DNA of 64,000 bases from Prostheceraeus crozeri (lineage: Eukaryota; Platyhelminthes; Polycladida; Euryleptidae). This document shows positions 1-11,279 of this stretch, piece after piece (the stretch's first letter is position 1; each line of letters begins with the position of its first letter). The stretch spans positions 310,001 to 374,000 of the forward strand of contig CAJQUW010007440.1 in NCBI GenBank assembly GCA_907163375.1. Reading direction: 5' to 3'. A program made the position numbers and the translations under genes. Below the pieces are notes generated by a model, which searched no databases, was not told the origin of the DNA, and was given only the letters and a program-made list of their open reading frames with translations.

Positions 1-999
1 TCTTTAAATCATTATTTGAAAATAGAAACTCCACAGCCTGTATTGCATTGAAACTATCAGAAGACAATATCAATTTGGGAGTAAACAACCACCAGCTGAA
101 GGTATTGTAATATACAAATGCAAATCATACAAAAGTGTACAAACATTCAGTGCACAAAAGCATATCGTGAGTGTAAAACACACATTTTAGAAAAACTTTC
201 ATCTTGGGAATTGGGAACTTGCGACAATAGTCAACAACAACTGCGTGAAAGTTTCTTCCACACAGTAATCGTTGTTCACCTCAGAGATTGTTTCTGATTC
301 TCGCTGGTCGTGATGGCTCGAAGTACCAGACTCGATAGTATACCGGAGACGAACAGCCTATCTTCCAGGTAATCCACTCCCTCCTCGAAGACATCGACCA
401 TTTCTAAGGGAAGAGCCTGCAGCTAGTGTAGGTAGATTACCTTGGCCACTCATCGAGCGTATCGATGTCTTGTAGAGCCTGAACCTCGCAGTCACCTAGT
501 AGCATGTGAGATAGAGTGGAAGGCGGTTATGTTGCTTCTTAATTAGGACGTAGACTCCAGTGTACACCTGTGATGCTCAAGGTCGCATCCAAAAAAGGTG
601 TGTGTGCCAGGGTAGGATCTTCCCCATCCACGTACTGGCGTGAAGATTCAAGGAGAAGCTGTTACTGACGGTATCATACAACTTGAGTCTAGAAGCTACT
701 CGGGTCGTCTCAATGAAGATGGACTCAAGAACAGATTACCCAGTGGCTGTCACAAGGATTCTGCCAAAGCCGTTGGGATGAATATTGCTCTTCGTGTGCT
801 AGTTCCAGTTAGGTGCAATGCAGCTCCAACCGCTGGAGTGATGCTTTAACTCTCGGAAAAATCGCAATGCTGATGTCGGTGGGAGAATAAGAGGGGCATC
901 ACTGCACGACGCGGCTCCGAGAATCTTGAGAGGGTGGGATTTTATCTTTGAGTCCCAACCGTGTCAAGCAAACTCGACCACCTTCCTTGTCGTTGTTTG
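1..999. other. no gene recognised
   Basis: I see no convincing coding sequence, RNA gene or element end here. Short open frames exist on both strands but lack family motifs. Composition between 300 and 950 is richer in G+C than the flanks and may be a decayed retrotransposon. Confidence 0.4.
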
Positions 1000-1540
1000 T
1001 TGATACGGGAGGCTCATTTGAAAGCAGTTAAGAAAAGAAAAAACGGTCTCTACCTTCAATTACGACTTTTTATTGTAAAGTTAAAATTAAAATGCCAAAG
1101 TCAAAATCACCCGACGCGTTTCGTCCGAAGACTGTATCAAGGGTAGGCACAAGTGTGTGGAAAGGTCCATTAAATAAATCAGCGGAATAGTATTGGCAAC
1201 TCATCAAATCTGTTAATCACGTCGATTAAGTTTGGGCATTTTCATCGTTATGAAGCGAGCTTCAGCATTCTGGCATTGAATTGTTGAATAAGAATCTCAC
1301 AGTTAGAATCACTCACTTCCATCTCTCTATTGGCATGAAACTTTAGATGATGTTCACTCAAAGCACTCTTGGAATCTCTTGCGAATACTACGTTCCTGTT
1401 CTTCATATCGAAGTTTCAAAGGTCGACAGCTCTGTCCCACATAAAGGTCATGACACAATGAACACTTGAAACAATACACTAAATGCTGTTTTTTACAATT
1501 GCATTTAGGGTCGATACCGTTGCACATTTTTTTCATTAAT
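1000..1540 (-). mobile_element. Penelope-like element, 3' fragment
   Basis: On the minus strand, 1536-1354 encodes a GIY-YIG endonuclease piece: a Cys-rich knuckle (LVYCFKCSLC), then YVGQ and RPLKLRYEE, the arrangement seen in Penelope-like retroelements. Endonuclease-like codons continue to about 1230. The tail then runs to about 1000 and contains GTCTTCGGACGAAACGCG (minus strand), a small UUCG-capped stem followed by GAAAC, then the run AATAAAAAGTCGTAATTGAAG. The same tail recurs at 6371-6572 and in weaker form at 38640-38720. No reverse transcriptase is present, so this is a 5'-truncated fossil copy. Confidence 0.7.
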
Positions 1541-1640
1541 TTTTACCGTATCTAATTTCTTAAATAACTATCACTGATAAAATCGAGTGATACGTGTATG
1601 TTGTCTGTTTTGGTATACAGTATTTTATTATGTTTATCTA

Positions 1641-3060
1641 CCGGGTGTTAAAAAAGTAACGCAAAATTTTCATCATAGTCAGCAAACAACAGAATCGAGA
1701 ACGACTGAATGGAACTGATACCATAGAAAGCTAGCTACCATAGAAATATTGCAAAACTACTAGACTTGCAGCACATTTATGTTTAGAATCGTCCATTTCA
1801 CGAGTCGCTGCCATAGTTTCAAAATTGATTGTCCAGCATTGAATTGTACTCATCTACTAATGTCACTCCTCGTGTTCAGTCAATCAGCTTTGCGTATTAA
1901 CTATAGCGTCTACGTTAATGGCTCGACGTTTCACAATCAAAGAGAGAATAAATCTGGTGAAAAATTATTATTCATCTGGATGTAATGCATCTGAAGTTGC
2001 AAGACAGGCTGGTGAGAGCGCTCCCCATGTTTCAACAATAATGAGACTCATTCACAAGTTTGAAGAAAGCGGGTCTGTTGCTGATGAGGGTCGTTCTGGT
2101 CGGCCATCTGTATGTAAATCTCAAGAGTTTCAAAGAGTTGTGTTGCAAGAAATTGAACCGAATACTCCAACGTCAACACGTCGTATTGCACGTCAAATAT
2201 CCAATACTTCAGAATACAATGTATCTCACGTGACTGTGTTCAATACCTTGAAAGAATTAGGATATAAGCCGTACATTCCTCGATTATTTCATGCCATCAA
2301 TGAGGATGATCCAGACAGGCGAATGCAAAGTTGTGAGAATTTTGAAGAAATGTTCAGAGCAAATCCTGCAAGTATTGATAACATCATCTGGTCAGACGAG
2401 GCCACCTTTAAATTAAATGGTCATTTGAATCGGCACAACTGCATTTATTGGAATGACACCAACCTGCATCACATTATCGAAAAAGACGTCGAATATGCCT
2501 GGAGTGACTGTATGGTGTGGTATTTCTTCTGTTGGAATAATCGGTCCCTATTTCTTTGATGGCAGTGTTACCGGACAGTCTTACCTTTACATGCTTAAAC
2601 ATTTTTTGATCCCTCGCTTAGCAAACTACGACGATGACGTTATGTTTCAGCAGGACGGTGCTCCCCCGCATTTCGCAAGCACTGTGCGAACTTTCCTTGA
2701 TGAAAAATTTCCCGGAAGGTGGATTGGTAGGAGGGGACCAATCGAGTGGCCAGCCAGGTCGCCCGATTTGACACCAGCAGATTTTTTCTTGTGGGGTGTT
2801 TTAAACCCCCCCCCCACAACCCAACTTCTCTCGACCAGCTGCGGTTGCTTATTTCAGAACAGTTGCAGACCATTGATGTGACTCTTTGCAGAAAAGTGTG
2901 CAGGTCTGTGCGAGACAGAATGGCGAAGAGTGTTCTAAATGACGGAGGACACTTTGAACATCTTCTTTGATCGTCTTCTACGTTCTCACTTCTCATTATG
3001 ATCTATGAATTGAATAAAACTTTTAACAATTAAATTTTGTGTTACTTTTTTAACACTCTG
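1641..3060 (+). mobile_element. mariner-type DNA transposon
   Basis: A complete but dead element of 1420 bp. The terminal inverted repeats are about 30 bp and share GTGTTAAAAAAGTAAC; the left starts CCGGGTG and the right end reads CACTCTG. Both ends are flanked by TA (1639-1640 and 3061-3062), the expected target duplication of the Tc1/mariner superfamily. It contains a single transposase gene read left to right, split by frameshifts. It stands alone in otherwise unassigned sequence. Confidence 0.88.
1918..2970 (+). pseudogene. mariner/Tc1-family transposase, frameshifted
   Basis: Transposase for cut-and-paste movement of the surrounding element. The first part (1918 to about 2495) holds the paired helix-turn-helix DNA-binding region with GRSGRP and the first catalytic Asp in WSDEATF. 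The second frame (about 2500-2800) has VTVWCGI, the second Asp in FQQDGAPPHF and the third acidic residue in SPDLTPADFF, about 36 residues further on, so this is a DDD rather than DDE type. The third frame (about 2820-2970) gives the C-terminus ending GGHFEHLL. Two frameshifts break it: one near 2490-2510 and one at the poly-C run near 2808-2816. The start ATG at 1918 fits the family. Confidence 0.85.
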
Positions 3061-3062
3061 TA

Positions 3063-3857
3063 TATTAAAATCAGCATACTTAGGATTAAACTGAAATCCG
3101 CTGTTAGTTATTCTGTTTGTCATGATGTTCATAGAGTCAGAGGCTATATCGAAATCCGAGTTGCGATCATTGATATATTTCATACTATTTTTCAGAAAGT
3201 GTAGGTGTATTAATAAATTAGACATAGTGATGCGGATGTTCAATATTGTATCAATATGCAATCCTAAATAAACTTGTAGCAGATAGCCTGCAAAATACAC
3301 ATACACATTTATGAGATCATGCTAACTTTTTCCAAGAAATCTCTCACAAGTACACAAGAGCTCGCGTCAGTCTATTCCTGATGTTCCTAATGCATGCTTA
3401 ATTCGACAAGTTGAAGCTACAATAATACCTTTCTTCAGCGCCCAGGCGAAGTAGGTTCTGGAGAACTTTTATTCGCGACCTTCGGTTCTGCAACTCCCGA
3501 CAGGTATTCTTCCAATTTATTACCTAGTCTCCGTAAAAACTCCTTGCACGATGGAATCGTCTGTTATCTAGTTCATCTCGACACATGCATGCAATGCTCA
3601 CATAGAAGAAAACTAGAAGGAAACCTGATGCTCAACGTATGTGATCAAGTGAAGACAAATAAAACTTGTGCATCTGTTTGACTAAAAACCTTGCAACCTA
3701 GTTCACTTCATATTGGTTGCAGACCTGTGGCTTTCTATCAGATCTGATGCAATATTTGCATGTACATGTGTATAATACGTTTTTGTTGAACAGAAGTGAA
3801 GTATTAAATTACATCCATATCAATTCTGGTGCATCCGCATGGTGTGTAATCGGATAT
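3063..3857. other. unassigned spacer
   Basis: Between the mariner and the hAT transposon. I see no gene, RNA or element end. Confidence 0.4.
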
Positions 3858-4386
3858 AACTGCACTAGGGTTGCCAAAAAAATGTTTTTTTTATCCATCA
3901 TGTTTTAAATATATTTAAAATATGTTTTTTTTGTTTTTTTTATTGATGGGAATTGCAGCAGTTTTTGTAAGCTATAGCTTCATGAATTTGTTTTTTAAAG
4001 ACCTAATTGAATGAAAGGAAAGCATAATATAATACTTAAAAATCCTAAAATAATGTCATTCAATTTGCTATGATCGCTGCATTGTGTTATACTGGATGTC
4101 GGAATGCTTGTCATTTCGTTTTTCGGGTTCATCTTTTAAGTTATTAAGAAGCCAGAAAAAGTGAGTTTTAATAAATGAAAATACGAAACGAAATGATGAG
4201 AACGACGAAACGATGAGAGATGATGATCAAAAAGACAAAGTGATAATGGAAAACTATATTGCCAGTATGCAAAAGAAACAAAACAAAAGTTAGCAAAACA
4301 ATCGTATCGCATGGATGAAATTACAATAAAGCAGTCCTTCATGATGATGAATATTCACTCAACCAACACACTAGTATCACTCAACA

Positions 4387-4645
4387 TCACTCAACATACT
4401 CAACGTCACTTCCATCATCTGCATCAAATGGGAAGCAATCGTCAACAAATACTTTTTGAAGTCCCATGTTGCATGTTATCTTCATTAGCTTCGTAACTTT
4501 TTCCAAATGTAGTCTATTCCGCGTCTTTCAATGAATGAAATTCATCTTGCTATTGATCCTCTCCACGTTTGCAGAATGAGGCACAATAGAAAGAATTCTG
4601 TTTGCTACATGAAACAGTGGGGTGTCAGCGAAAAATGCAGACCAC
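4387..4645 (-). CDS. hAT transposase exon 4 (dimerisation), one stop
   Basis: Starts after a TTTCAG acceptor and runs to TGA at 4387-4389. In phase with exon 3 it encodes the hAT C-terminal dimerisation motif: LFHVANRILSIVPHSANVER, with the third catalytic Glu in VER. An in-frame TGA at 4528-4530 cuts the chain about 13 codons after that motif. After it the frame continues to an acidic tail. The stop is the only lesion I see in the coding sequence. Confidence 0.8.
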
Positions 4646-5404
4646 CTGAAAGATAAGATGGTCATGTTTATATTCCGACTTTTCATGCTCGTTTAAAGTA
4701 CACTGTTAACATATCGCACTAAGAAGGAAGCATTTAAGACTGCAGGAATATTAAAAAAAATATTAAATAATCCCCATGTAATATGTACACAAAGGGAACT
4801 TCCGTTAACTAAGAAATATCGATACAAATTCCAATTCCCATGGACACGATGTGTCCAGCTGTACTGAGAAGCCACATACATGTACACAACACTGGTATTC
4901 AAATTTGATCTATCCTGATAACAAATGTCGTTCAAGTGGTACCTCTAAACAGAATTTGCGTAGTCATACTTTAACATAGTGAAACACACTCTTATCAAAA
5001 TTTCTACGTACAAGCTATGCTGTGTGCTCAATGATTGACTCCAGATAATTTATACGTATTAGTAAAAGTAAGGCGCACAGATGGAACACAAGTAACAGAA
5101 GAAAAGCAAAAGCAAAATGTTGAGCCTGGGGTCAGATAGACCTAATTAGAGGTATACCGCATATGAAGTTCTTGACTTTGATATAATCTTGACTTATCCT
5201 TTGCAGTTACACATGTTTATCTCACTAATCAAAATATCCATTAACAAAATACGTGCATGCATTGTGCATGTTTCAATACGCAGCACTATACCTCTTCAAT
5301 ACAATAAAATTGATTGACATATGGTTTAAGATTATCTTTGGAAGATGACTCAGGAAAATATTTCTACCAATAGACAACCACATGGCTCAGCTACGCAAGC
5401 TTAC

Positions 5405-6037
5405 CAGGTAAGCGGGGGCATATTGTTGTGATATTTCAGTATAGTATCAGACGCTATAGTATCGTCAGGTGCTACTGCCGTCCAAATGAAATCGGATGAG
5501 AATCGCCCAGTCTTAGTTCGAAACTCGGCGAGTTCGGTCATGACATTCGTTGGGTCAGTTGAAGAAGAGTTACTCCATTTTGTGATCAATTGAATTCCAG
5601 ACAATATTTGAATAGAGTTCAAGTCTTGTCCTCTTCGATGAGGGTCCAGAATATTTGCAGCATGTAGAACACCACTCTCTCCTAAAATGAACTCCTGGCG
5701 ATTTTGCAGTTTTTGTTTGAACGAGTTCTCATCACAACTACTGAGGGGAGACTGACTCAAGGCTGAATTATCGATAAGTTCTGCATTTATGGCCCTCAAT
5801 CCACATGGAACCAGAGAGGCACGAGGAATGTTTGATTCAAATACAGCAATCCATCGACTGATTTCTGACACAACTCTCATCGTTGATTTGACACGATCCC
5901 ACAGGATATCAGAGAGAAGGTCGCGCTTGACAGGGGCCACCTGCGCTTGAACATGTGCGTCATCGTTAACACATAATCTCTGAAGAGGTGCACGATTTAC
6001 GTCAAGACTTTTCAAGGATGCTTCCCATGATAACCAC
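5405..6037 (-). CDS. hAT transposase exon 3 (insertion domain)
   Basis: The exon follows a TGTAG acceptor and ends in phase 2 before GTAAGC. It encodes the helical insertion domain, including the LHAANILDPHRRG segment (a common hAT feature before the dimerisation region), and ends at MPPLTW. Joined in phase to exon 4 it reads PPLTWWSAFF, the expected WW motif. No stop interrupts it. Confidence 0.82.
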
Positions 6038-6370
6038 CTACAAAAGATTAACATGGCTACACCGAAGATCTGTTTGACTATTATTAGATTGCGAAAATCC
6101 TATTACGAAAGTTGATCAAACAAGAGTCGAAAAGTCATGGACTGGCATAGATGGATACGAAGCAAACAAATAATAAAAAGTAGGTCTATACTTTGATTAA
6201 TTTTAAAAATTAAGCAGAACTTGTTTGATAAAGCCGACTTAAAGGTAAAAATTCGCAGTTAGAATATCTATTTGCAACATAGCTTTTGTAGCACTCGTTG
6301 TGCGTCGATACGGGATGTTCATTTCAAGATAAGTTGTTTTCAATTGCATAGAGAATTACATAGTAACTGC

Positions 6371-6572
6371 CTTCTATTTACGACTTTTTATTCACCAAAA
6401 GTTACACAAAGTTAAAAAGTACCCGACGCGTTTCGTCCGAAGACAGTCTCAAGGGTCCCTCAAGGGTCTCAAGACAGTCTCAAGGGTCCCTTAAAAATGT
6501 CTTCGGACGAAACGCATCGGGTACTTTTTAACTTTGTGTAACTTTTGGTGAATAAAAAGTCGTAAATAGAAG
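6371..6572. repeat. large palindrome of two PLE tails
   Basis: Two 74-bp arms (6371-6444 and 6499-6572) are near-perfect inverted copies with one mismatch, separated by 54 bp that holds tandem TCTCAAGGGTCCC-like units. Each arm contains the PLE tail seen at 1000-1150: AATAAAAAGTCG at one end and GTCTTCGGACGAAACGC at the other. It lies in the intron between hAT exons 3 and 2, so it is younger than that transposon or arrived with it. Confidence 0.85.
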
Positions 6573-6897
6573 GGAGTGACTTATCTATTTTCACTTTAAT
6601 CGTTAGGCTTCCACATTTTTAGAACTTCAACTTTAGTTATATTAGCTGCTTAAACATATTCTTAAACACTTATCGAATTTAAAGCTTTAGATCAATAAAT
6701 CAGCTATTCTTTGTTGATGGTCTTTATTTTTGGTCGTGCATTATTTATAGGGTGTCGTGTAGGATTATCAGAAATTAAACTGAGAACTTTTAGCACTTAT
6801 TTAAGTCACACATATATATATAGCTATTGTAATGTAAAGTAACTCATGAAGCATACGAAATACAAAATATCAATCGATTACAAATAATTCATCTCAC

Positions 6898-7592
6898 CGA
6901 GTGGCTACTGGCAGTTTGAGACTTTCGCGTAAGTCTTCTTCGATCGCATTTCGAAGAACTGACTTGTTATTAACAGTTTGAACAATTTGTCTCACTTGCT
7001 TTAAAAACGTCCCCAATGAAGGCATATTCATAAAGTTCTCTAACAGAAGGTTGAGGCCATGAGATACACATCCAATCGCTGCCAAGTCCGGATGCTCACT
7101 CAACACGATCTTCCACGATGATCGCATATTTGCCCCATTGTCGGTGACAAGAGCAGTGAAACATTCCGCGCCTACCGACGTCATGCGCTGCAGAATTTCT
7201 CGTGCGATGACATCTCCAGTATGCCTTTCCCTCACAAAAACAGAGTCGAGAAACATGGGTTCAGGATCACAAACCACGAAGTTTAATATATGCTTGCCAC
7301 AAACGTTCACCCAACCATCCACTGAAAGAGTCAGTTTTTGACTGGCTTTAGACAGACGAGTTTTTATTTGCGCATCAACCTCTTCAGCCTCTTGGTCCAG
7401 GAGTGGGCCACTGATCTCGTCGCGGCTAGGAACGCGGAAAACCGGATTCAGCTGGCGAAAAAATTCTTTCCAGTTCGGGTTCGACACCAAGCTGAATGGA
7501 GCGCCTGATGAGTATATGGCCCTGGCCAGGAGTCTTTGTAATTTCTGCTGCTCTTGACGGTCAGTTTCTCGCACCCAAGATGATAGTTTGAC
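6898..7592 (-). CDS. hAT transposase exon 2 (catalytic core, N part)
   Basis: The exon begins after a TTAG acceptor and ends in phase 2 before GTGAGA. It encodes the DUF659-like hAT core: ARAIYSSGAPFSLV near its start, LTLSVDGW carrying the first catalytic Asp, and LVTDNGANM carrying the second. GCVSHGLNLLLENF is the conserved Cys/His-containing helix of the insertion domain. Joined in phase to exon 3 it reads PVATRWLSW, the family's TRW motif, which confirms the splice. Confidence 0.85.
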
Positions 7593-8236
7593 CTAAGGAA
7601 AGAAATGCATGATGAAAATTCATTGAAAAATCGAAAATTGAAGGGCTAAAACTGTGTTGTGCCGCCTACTATATATAGGATTAAGGGATACTTTCTGATA
7701 ATTTCCCATAAGTGATGTTAAAATCAGTGTTGTGATAGAAAACGCCCACCACTTGTTAACTTGTGCAACACTGACGATACTCGTGCAATCCAAAAAAAAT
7801 TGTCGGAGGATGATGAGTATGAGTATAAAATTCTACTGATCGAAATCGTTGGTCAAGCGCTTAAGCGAACTTTCAATGCTTTTCAGTCCTCTGTGAGTGC
7901 AATCCGTGTTTAACTTGCGATGAATCCACTGACCCTCATCGGAAAGATATGACAAGCACTATTTTATGCACCTATCGTGCTATCCTATACTGTGTTATCA
8001 TCTTGCCATGTAGGCCTTGAATGAATATTGCCGGTGAGTAAAATAGAAAACAAATGAGTCCCACTATTGACCGTAATTGATTATTCTGAAATATTTAAGA
8101 AGAATCACATGACCTACATCAGAATCTATTGAATATAGTGTGTACTGTCTACAATACACTTACTAAGTCTATGTTACACTTACTTTTCTTGGGATGTAAT
8201 AGACCTACTAGACAAGCAATCTTGATATCAACTCAC

Positions 8237-8527
8237 CTGAGAGGTAGATTTTGAGGAAGTTGGCTGCTGTTCATCACTTGGTGTCAGTGCTGCGGACTTC
8301 GCTGGTGGGGGCATTTCAGTTCCTGTCGCAGATCCACCAATAGCTATCTTCACAGCTCTTGGGATGGACATGCACTTTTGGACGAGATGTTCTGTCCTTT
8401 TGGTGGCACATTGCTTTGTTTCCCAGGAACAAAATTTACATGAGTAAGTTCTTCCGTCAGATTTTATAGTGAAATACTTGTTTGAAATGCTAGGCTTTCG
8501 CCCGCACACCCCAGATTTTCCAACCAT
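8237..8527 (-). CDS. hAT transposase exon 1 (BED zinc finger)
   Basis: First of four exons of a protein of about 625 residues. It starts at the ATG at 8527. Residues 12-52 form a BED-type DNA-binding finger with the pair C-x2-C (SCKFCSW) and a later His-x4-Cys arrangement (EHLVQKC). A Pro/Ser-rich linker follows. The exon ends in phase 0 at CAG followed by GTGAGT. BED fingers at the N-terminus are usual in hAT transposases and bind the element ends. Confidence 0.82.
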
Positions 8528-9123
8528 CGCAACAACCTTTCAGTGACACTTTCACTAATCAAGTGAATTTAGGAGTTCACGTTGAAAATTGTTCTTGATT
8601 TTGATTGGATGCTTGTAATATCCAATTGTCAATTTCGTATGAGATTGAGTCACCGTCACGTCAGCCATTCATCACGTGATGAATGCGTCATCATTGTGAG
8701 TCAAACTTAGCCGCATGCGGAGAAAGACTAGAACTTGTTTTTTACACATCCGCTGATGCTGGTGATTATCAGCCATAGCACCGCAGTTTTATACCTTGAT
8801 AGAAGAGGTTATTATTGTCTACCGTTATAGAGTAAACTCAACTCTTTATACTTTAGGAAAGCATGTTCTTCAAAATATTGAATTACTGACATTTAATACG
8901 CAATCATACATACACAAATGGGGCTACATCGTCTCAAGAATTGTGGATTGTTTATCGAAATAACAAAAATACTGACTTTACTACAGTATTACAGCAGTAA
9001 AAACAATACCTAACAATTGTTAAAAAAACATATTAAAAACAATGTTTTTTTAACCATATTTAAAATATATTTAAAATATATATTTAAAATATCATATTTT
9101 AAATATCGCAACCCTAACTGCAA

Positions 9124-10800
9124 CCATATTTCAATTTCTCATGCGGTTTCTCTCAATTTCTCAAATGCTGACCATCCCTGGGAAAGCCCATATCTCAGAC
9201 ATGTTAGACTCGCTGATTCAACGCCTACTATATAATTTTTGTCCTCTGGTTCTCAGGCGCGAATCAGAGGTCACACCGTGAAGTTCGTTCACCGAACATG
9301 GCCGCACCACAGTACCACATCAGTCACGCTAAGGTGATCTTCGGTTTATCAAGTGTCACACAATGAATGAAAAGTTCGGAAATGACATCATCAGACAAGA
9401 ACTGGACGGCTCTTTATGGTTTTCTAGGAGCTACCAGAGTGACCATCCGAACAACAGTTCTAGAAAACTACACGGTACAAAATGTACATTACATCGATGG
9501 GCTGAAATAATCACTTAGATAGCATCGAAAAATTGCAGTGTCTTTCCTCATAGATCCCCACGCATCCATGCGCATTGAAATTTTTTAAAAAATCATTCGA
9601 TCCATGCAACCGACAGTTCTTCACTGCTTTTATGAAATGGATATAAATGCGGTAATCCGATTTTAAAGTCAGCCGTTGGCAGTTCTCGTCTGCCAGGTGT
9701 CCAGCACGCCTCATTGCAGGGCAGTCCGAATTATCTATTGCGTCATCTTCGGCTCTGCTCCAGGGTTTCGATCGCATAAGAACCAAAACATTCAACAACA
9801 GTTTTGTCCATATTTGGTGCTAACAGTAGACTAGGTGATTATATGATAAGTAACTCATAATCAAGGGCTGTGCGGGTTTTATTAAATTCAAGGAATCAGA
9901 AATTCGTGACTAAGAAGTTTAATATTTGTTCAGGTGTTTAGAATGGTTTATTAGCGACAAATACTGTGCTTGACAAATTAGTCATGGCTTTTTTTAAACA
10001 AAAATTCTTTTTATGCTAGGAAAGATATAATTCTTCTATATTTCAATTTTTTTCTTATTTTAGCGTGTTTTCTCCGACTACAGAATGAAAAGATGAAACT
10101 GATAAGCTTGATAGTCTCACTTTGTCTGTAATGAGACTTCCGAAATGGAGTGATGCAGATGATACAATGATTGGATGCATGTGCACTTCAACCGATCCAG
10201 TGGAAAATTTGATTTTACAGGGCAAACTCACAGTTTGAAAATCTATGTTTCGAGAAGTCGATCTCTAAGATCAGGTAGATATTTGCATGAATGCTGTTTC
10301 AAGATACTGTGTCAAATATCTACGATCAAATATAGGTTGTGTACCGCTTTCTAAGAAACGTAGCCTATATTAGGCTCAATTGTGAATATTTTTGGCTTGC
10401 CAAAGTTGAATGTATATTTCTCTGCCATAAGCATTTTCAAAATACGTGATTTTGGCTTGCTGAGCTTCAAGCATAATCTAAAATGCATGGCCCCCGCTCT
10501 GTCGATTTCGACCTATCGGTCGGCATCGCCTGTCGCATTGATATTTAAACAATCTAATTCAATGTTTAATGTGACAAGATGAAATCTATGCACAAGACAA
10601 ATCTTCGTCTTTTGAGACTATGAAAAGTGATAAATTGCATCAAATTTTGTCGTCGATCTAATTTTCTCAAGCTGACCAACACTTTTCCTAATATAGCTGG
10701 TCTGTAACATGAATAAATTAACTGGTCTTCATGATACATATAACCTACTTCGAACTGGTACTCGCGTACAATCTGATGAGCACTCAAGAACCACCAGTTT
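9124..10800. other. unassigned sequence
   Basis: No gene I can defend. The minus strand at 9798-9511 is open and mildly Cys/His-rich, but has no family motif or clear splice sites. Nothing else stands out. Confidence 0.35.
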
Positions 10801-11008
10801 TGCGCGCGTCACAGGTTGGGAACCTATGCTTTAGATCCTCATCTCCTTGTCACCACGAATTCCCTCACTCATCAGTCTCCTCACCAGCGCCTGGCTATCA
10901 GTGAAAATGGATACCCTTCTCGGAAGGAGATTACAACTTCCACTCCTTCCCTCATCGCCACTGTCTCCGCCGCTAACGAACTACTCCACTTTCCCACCGC
11001 CCTCCTTA

Positions 11009-11247
11009 CTATCTCTTCTCCTTTCCAATAGGCAAAGCAAGTCTGTGTTTCTGCGCGTCTTCGTAGCGATGGGGAGGGTCCAAGGGCCTCGAAGAGAGAG
11101 ACGACTTCGAGCCACCAGGGCAGTATTGAACAATTGTTGCTGCTGTAGTTGTCGTGGTGCCACTTAAGCAGACACCACTCAACGTTTTGGATGTGACAAC
11201 TTTGTTTGTGTTTGCTGTCGGAGTCGCATTTGAACTAGAAGATGTTG
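11009..11247 (-). CDS. possible first coding exon, unknown protein
   Basis: From an ATG near 11254 the minus strand encodes a Ser/Thr-rich start (MISTSSSSNATPTANTNK) that continues open to about 11010. There AAGAGATA meets GTAAGG, a possible donor. The stretch is more G+C-rich than its surroundings, as first exons often are. I do not recognise the protein, and low-complexity sequence can stay open by chance. Confidence 0.2.
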
Positions 11248-11279
11248 AAATCATTTTCGACGGTTCGGCCAAAGCACTT

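Larger units (their letters stand above)
3866..9115 (-). mobile_element. hAT-superfamily DNA transposon (5.25 kb)
   Basis: The left end starts TAGGGTTGCC and the right end closes GCAACCCT as inverted repeats. Subterminal AT-rich TTTAAAATAT tracts lie at both ends. The flanks are AACTGCAC on the left and AACTGCAA on the right, a 7-of-8 match to the 8-bp target duplication of hAT elements. The transposase lies on the minus strand in four exons with phase-consistent GT-AG introns. The intron between exons 2 and 3 carries a nested PLE-tail palindrome (6371-6572). Apart from one premature stop in the last exon the coding sequence is open. Confidence 0.85.

Noticed and set aside
2804-2820. Poly-C run in the mariner as a programmed frameshift site
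   Set aside because: An earlier frameshift already kills the gene; a slipped homopolymer or sequencing error is simpler.
10816-11167. Plus-strand open frames in the G+C-richer patch
   Set aside because: Low-complexity Ser/Pro/Leu composition, no motif; at most the shadow of a minus-strand exon.
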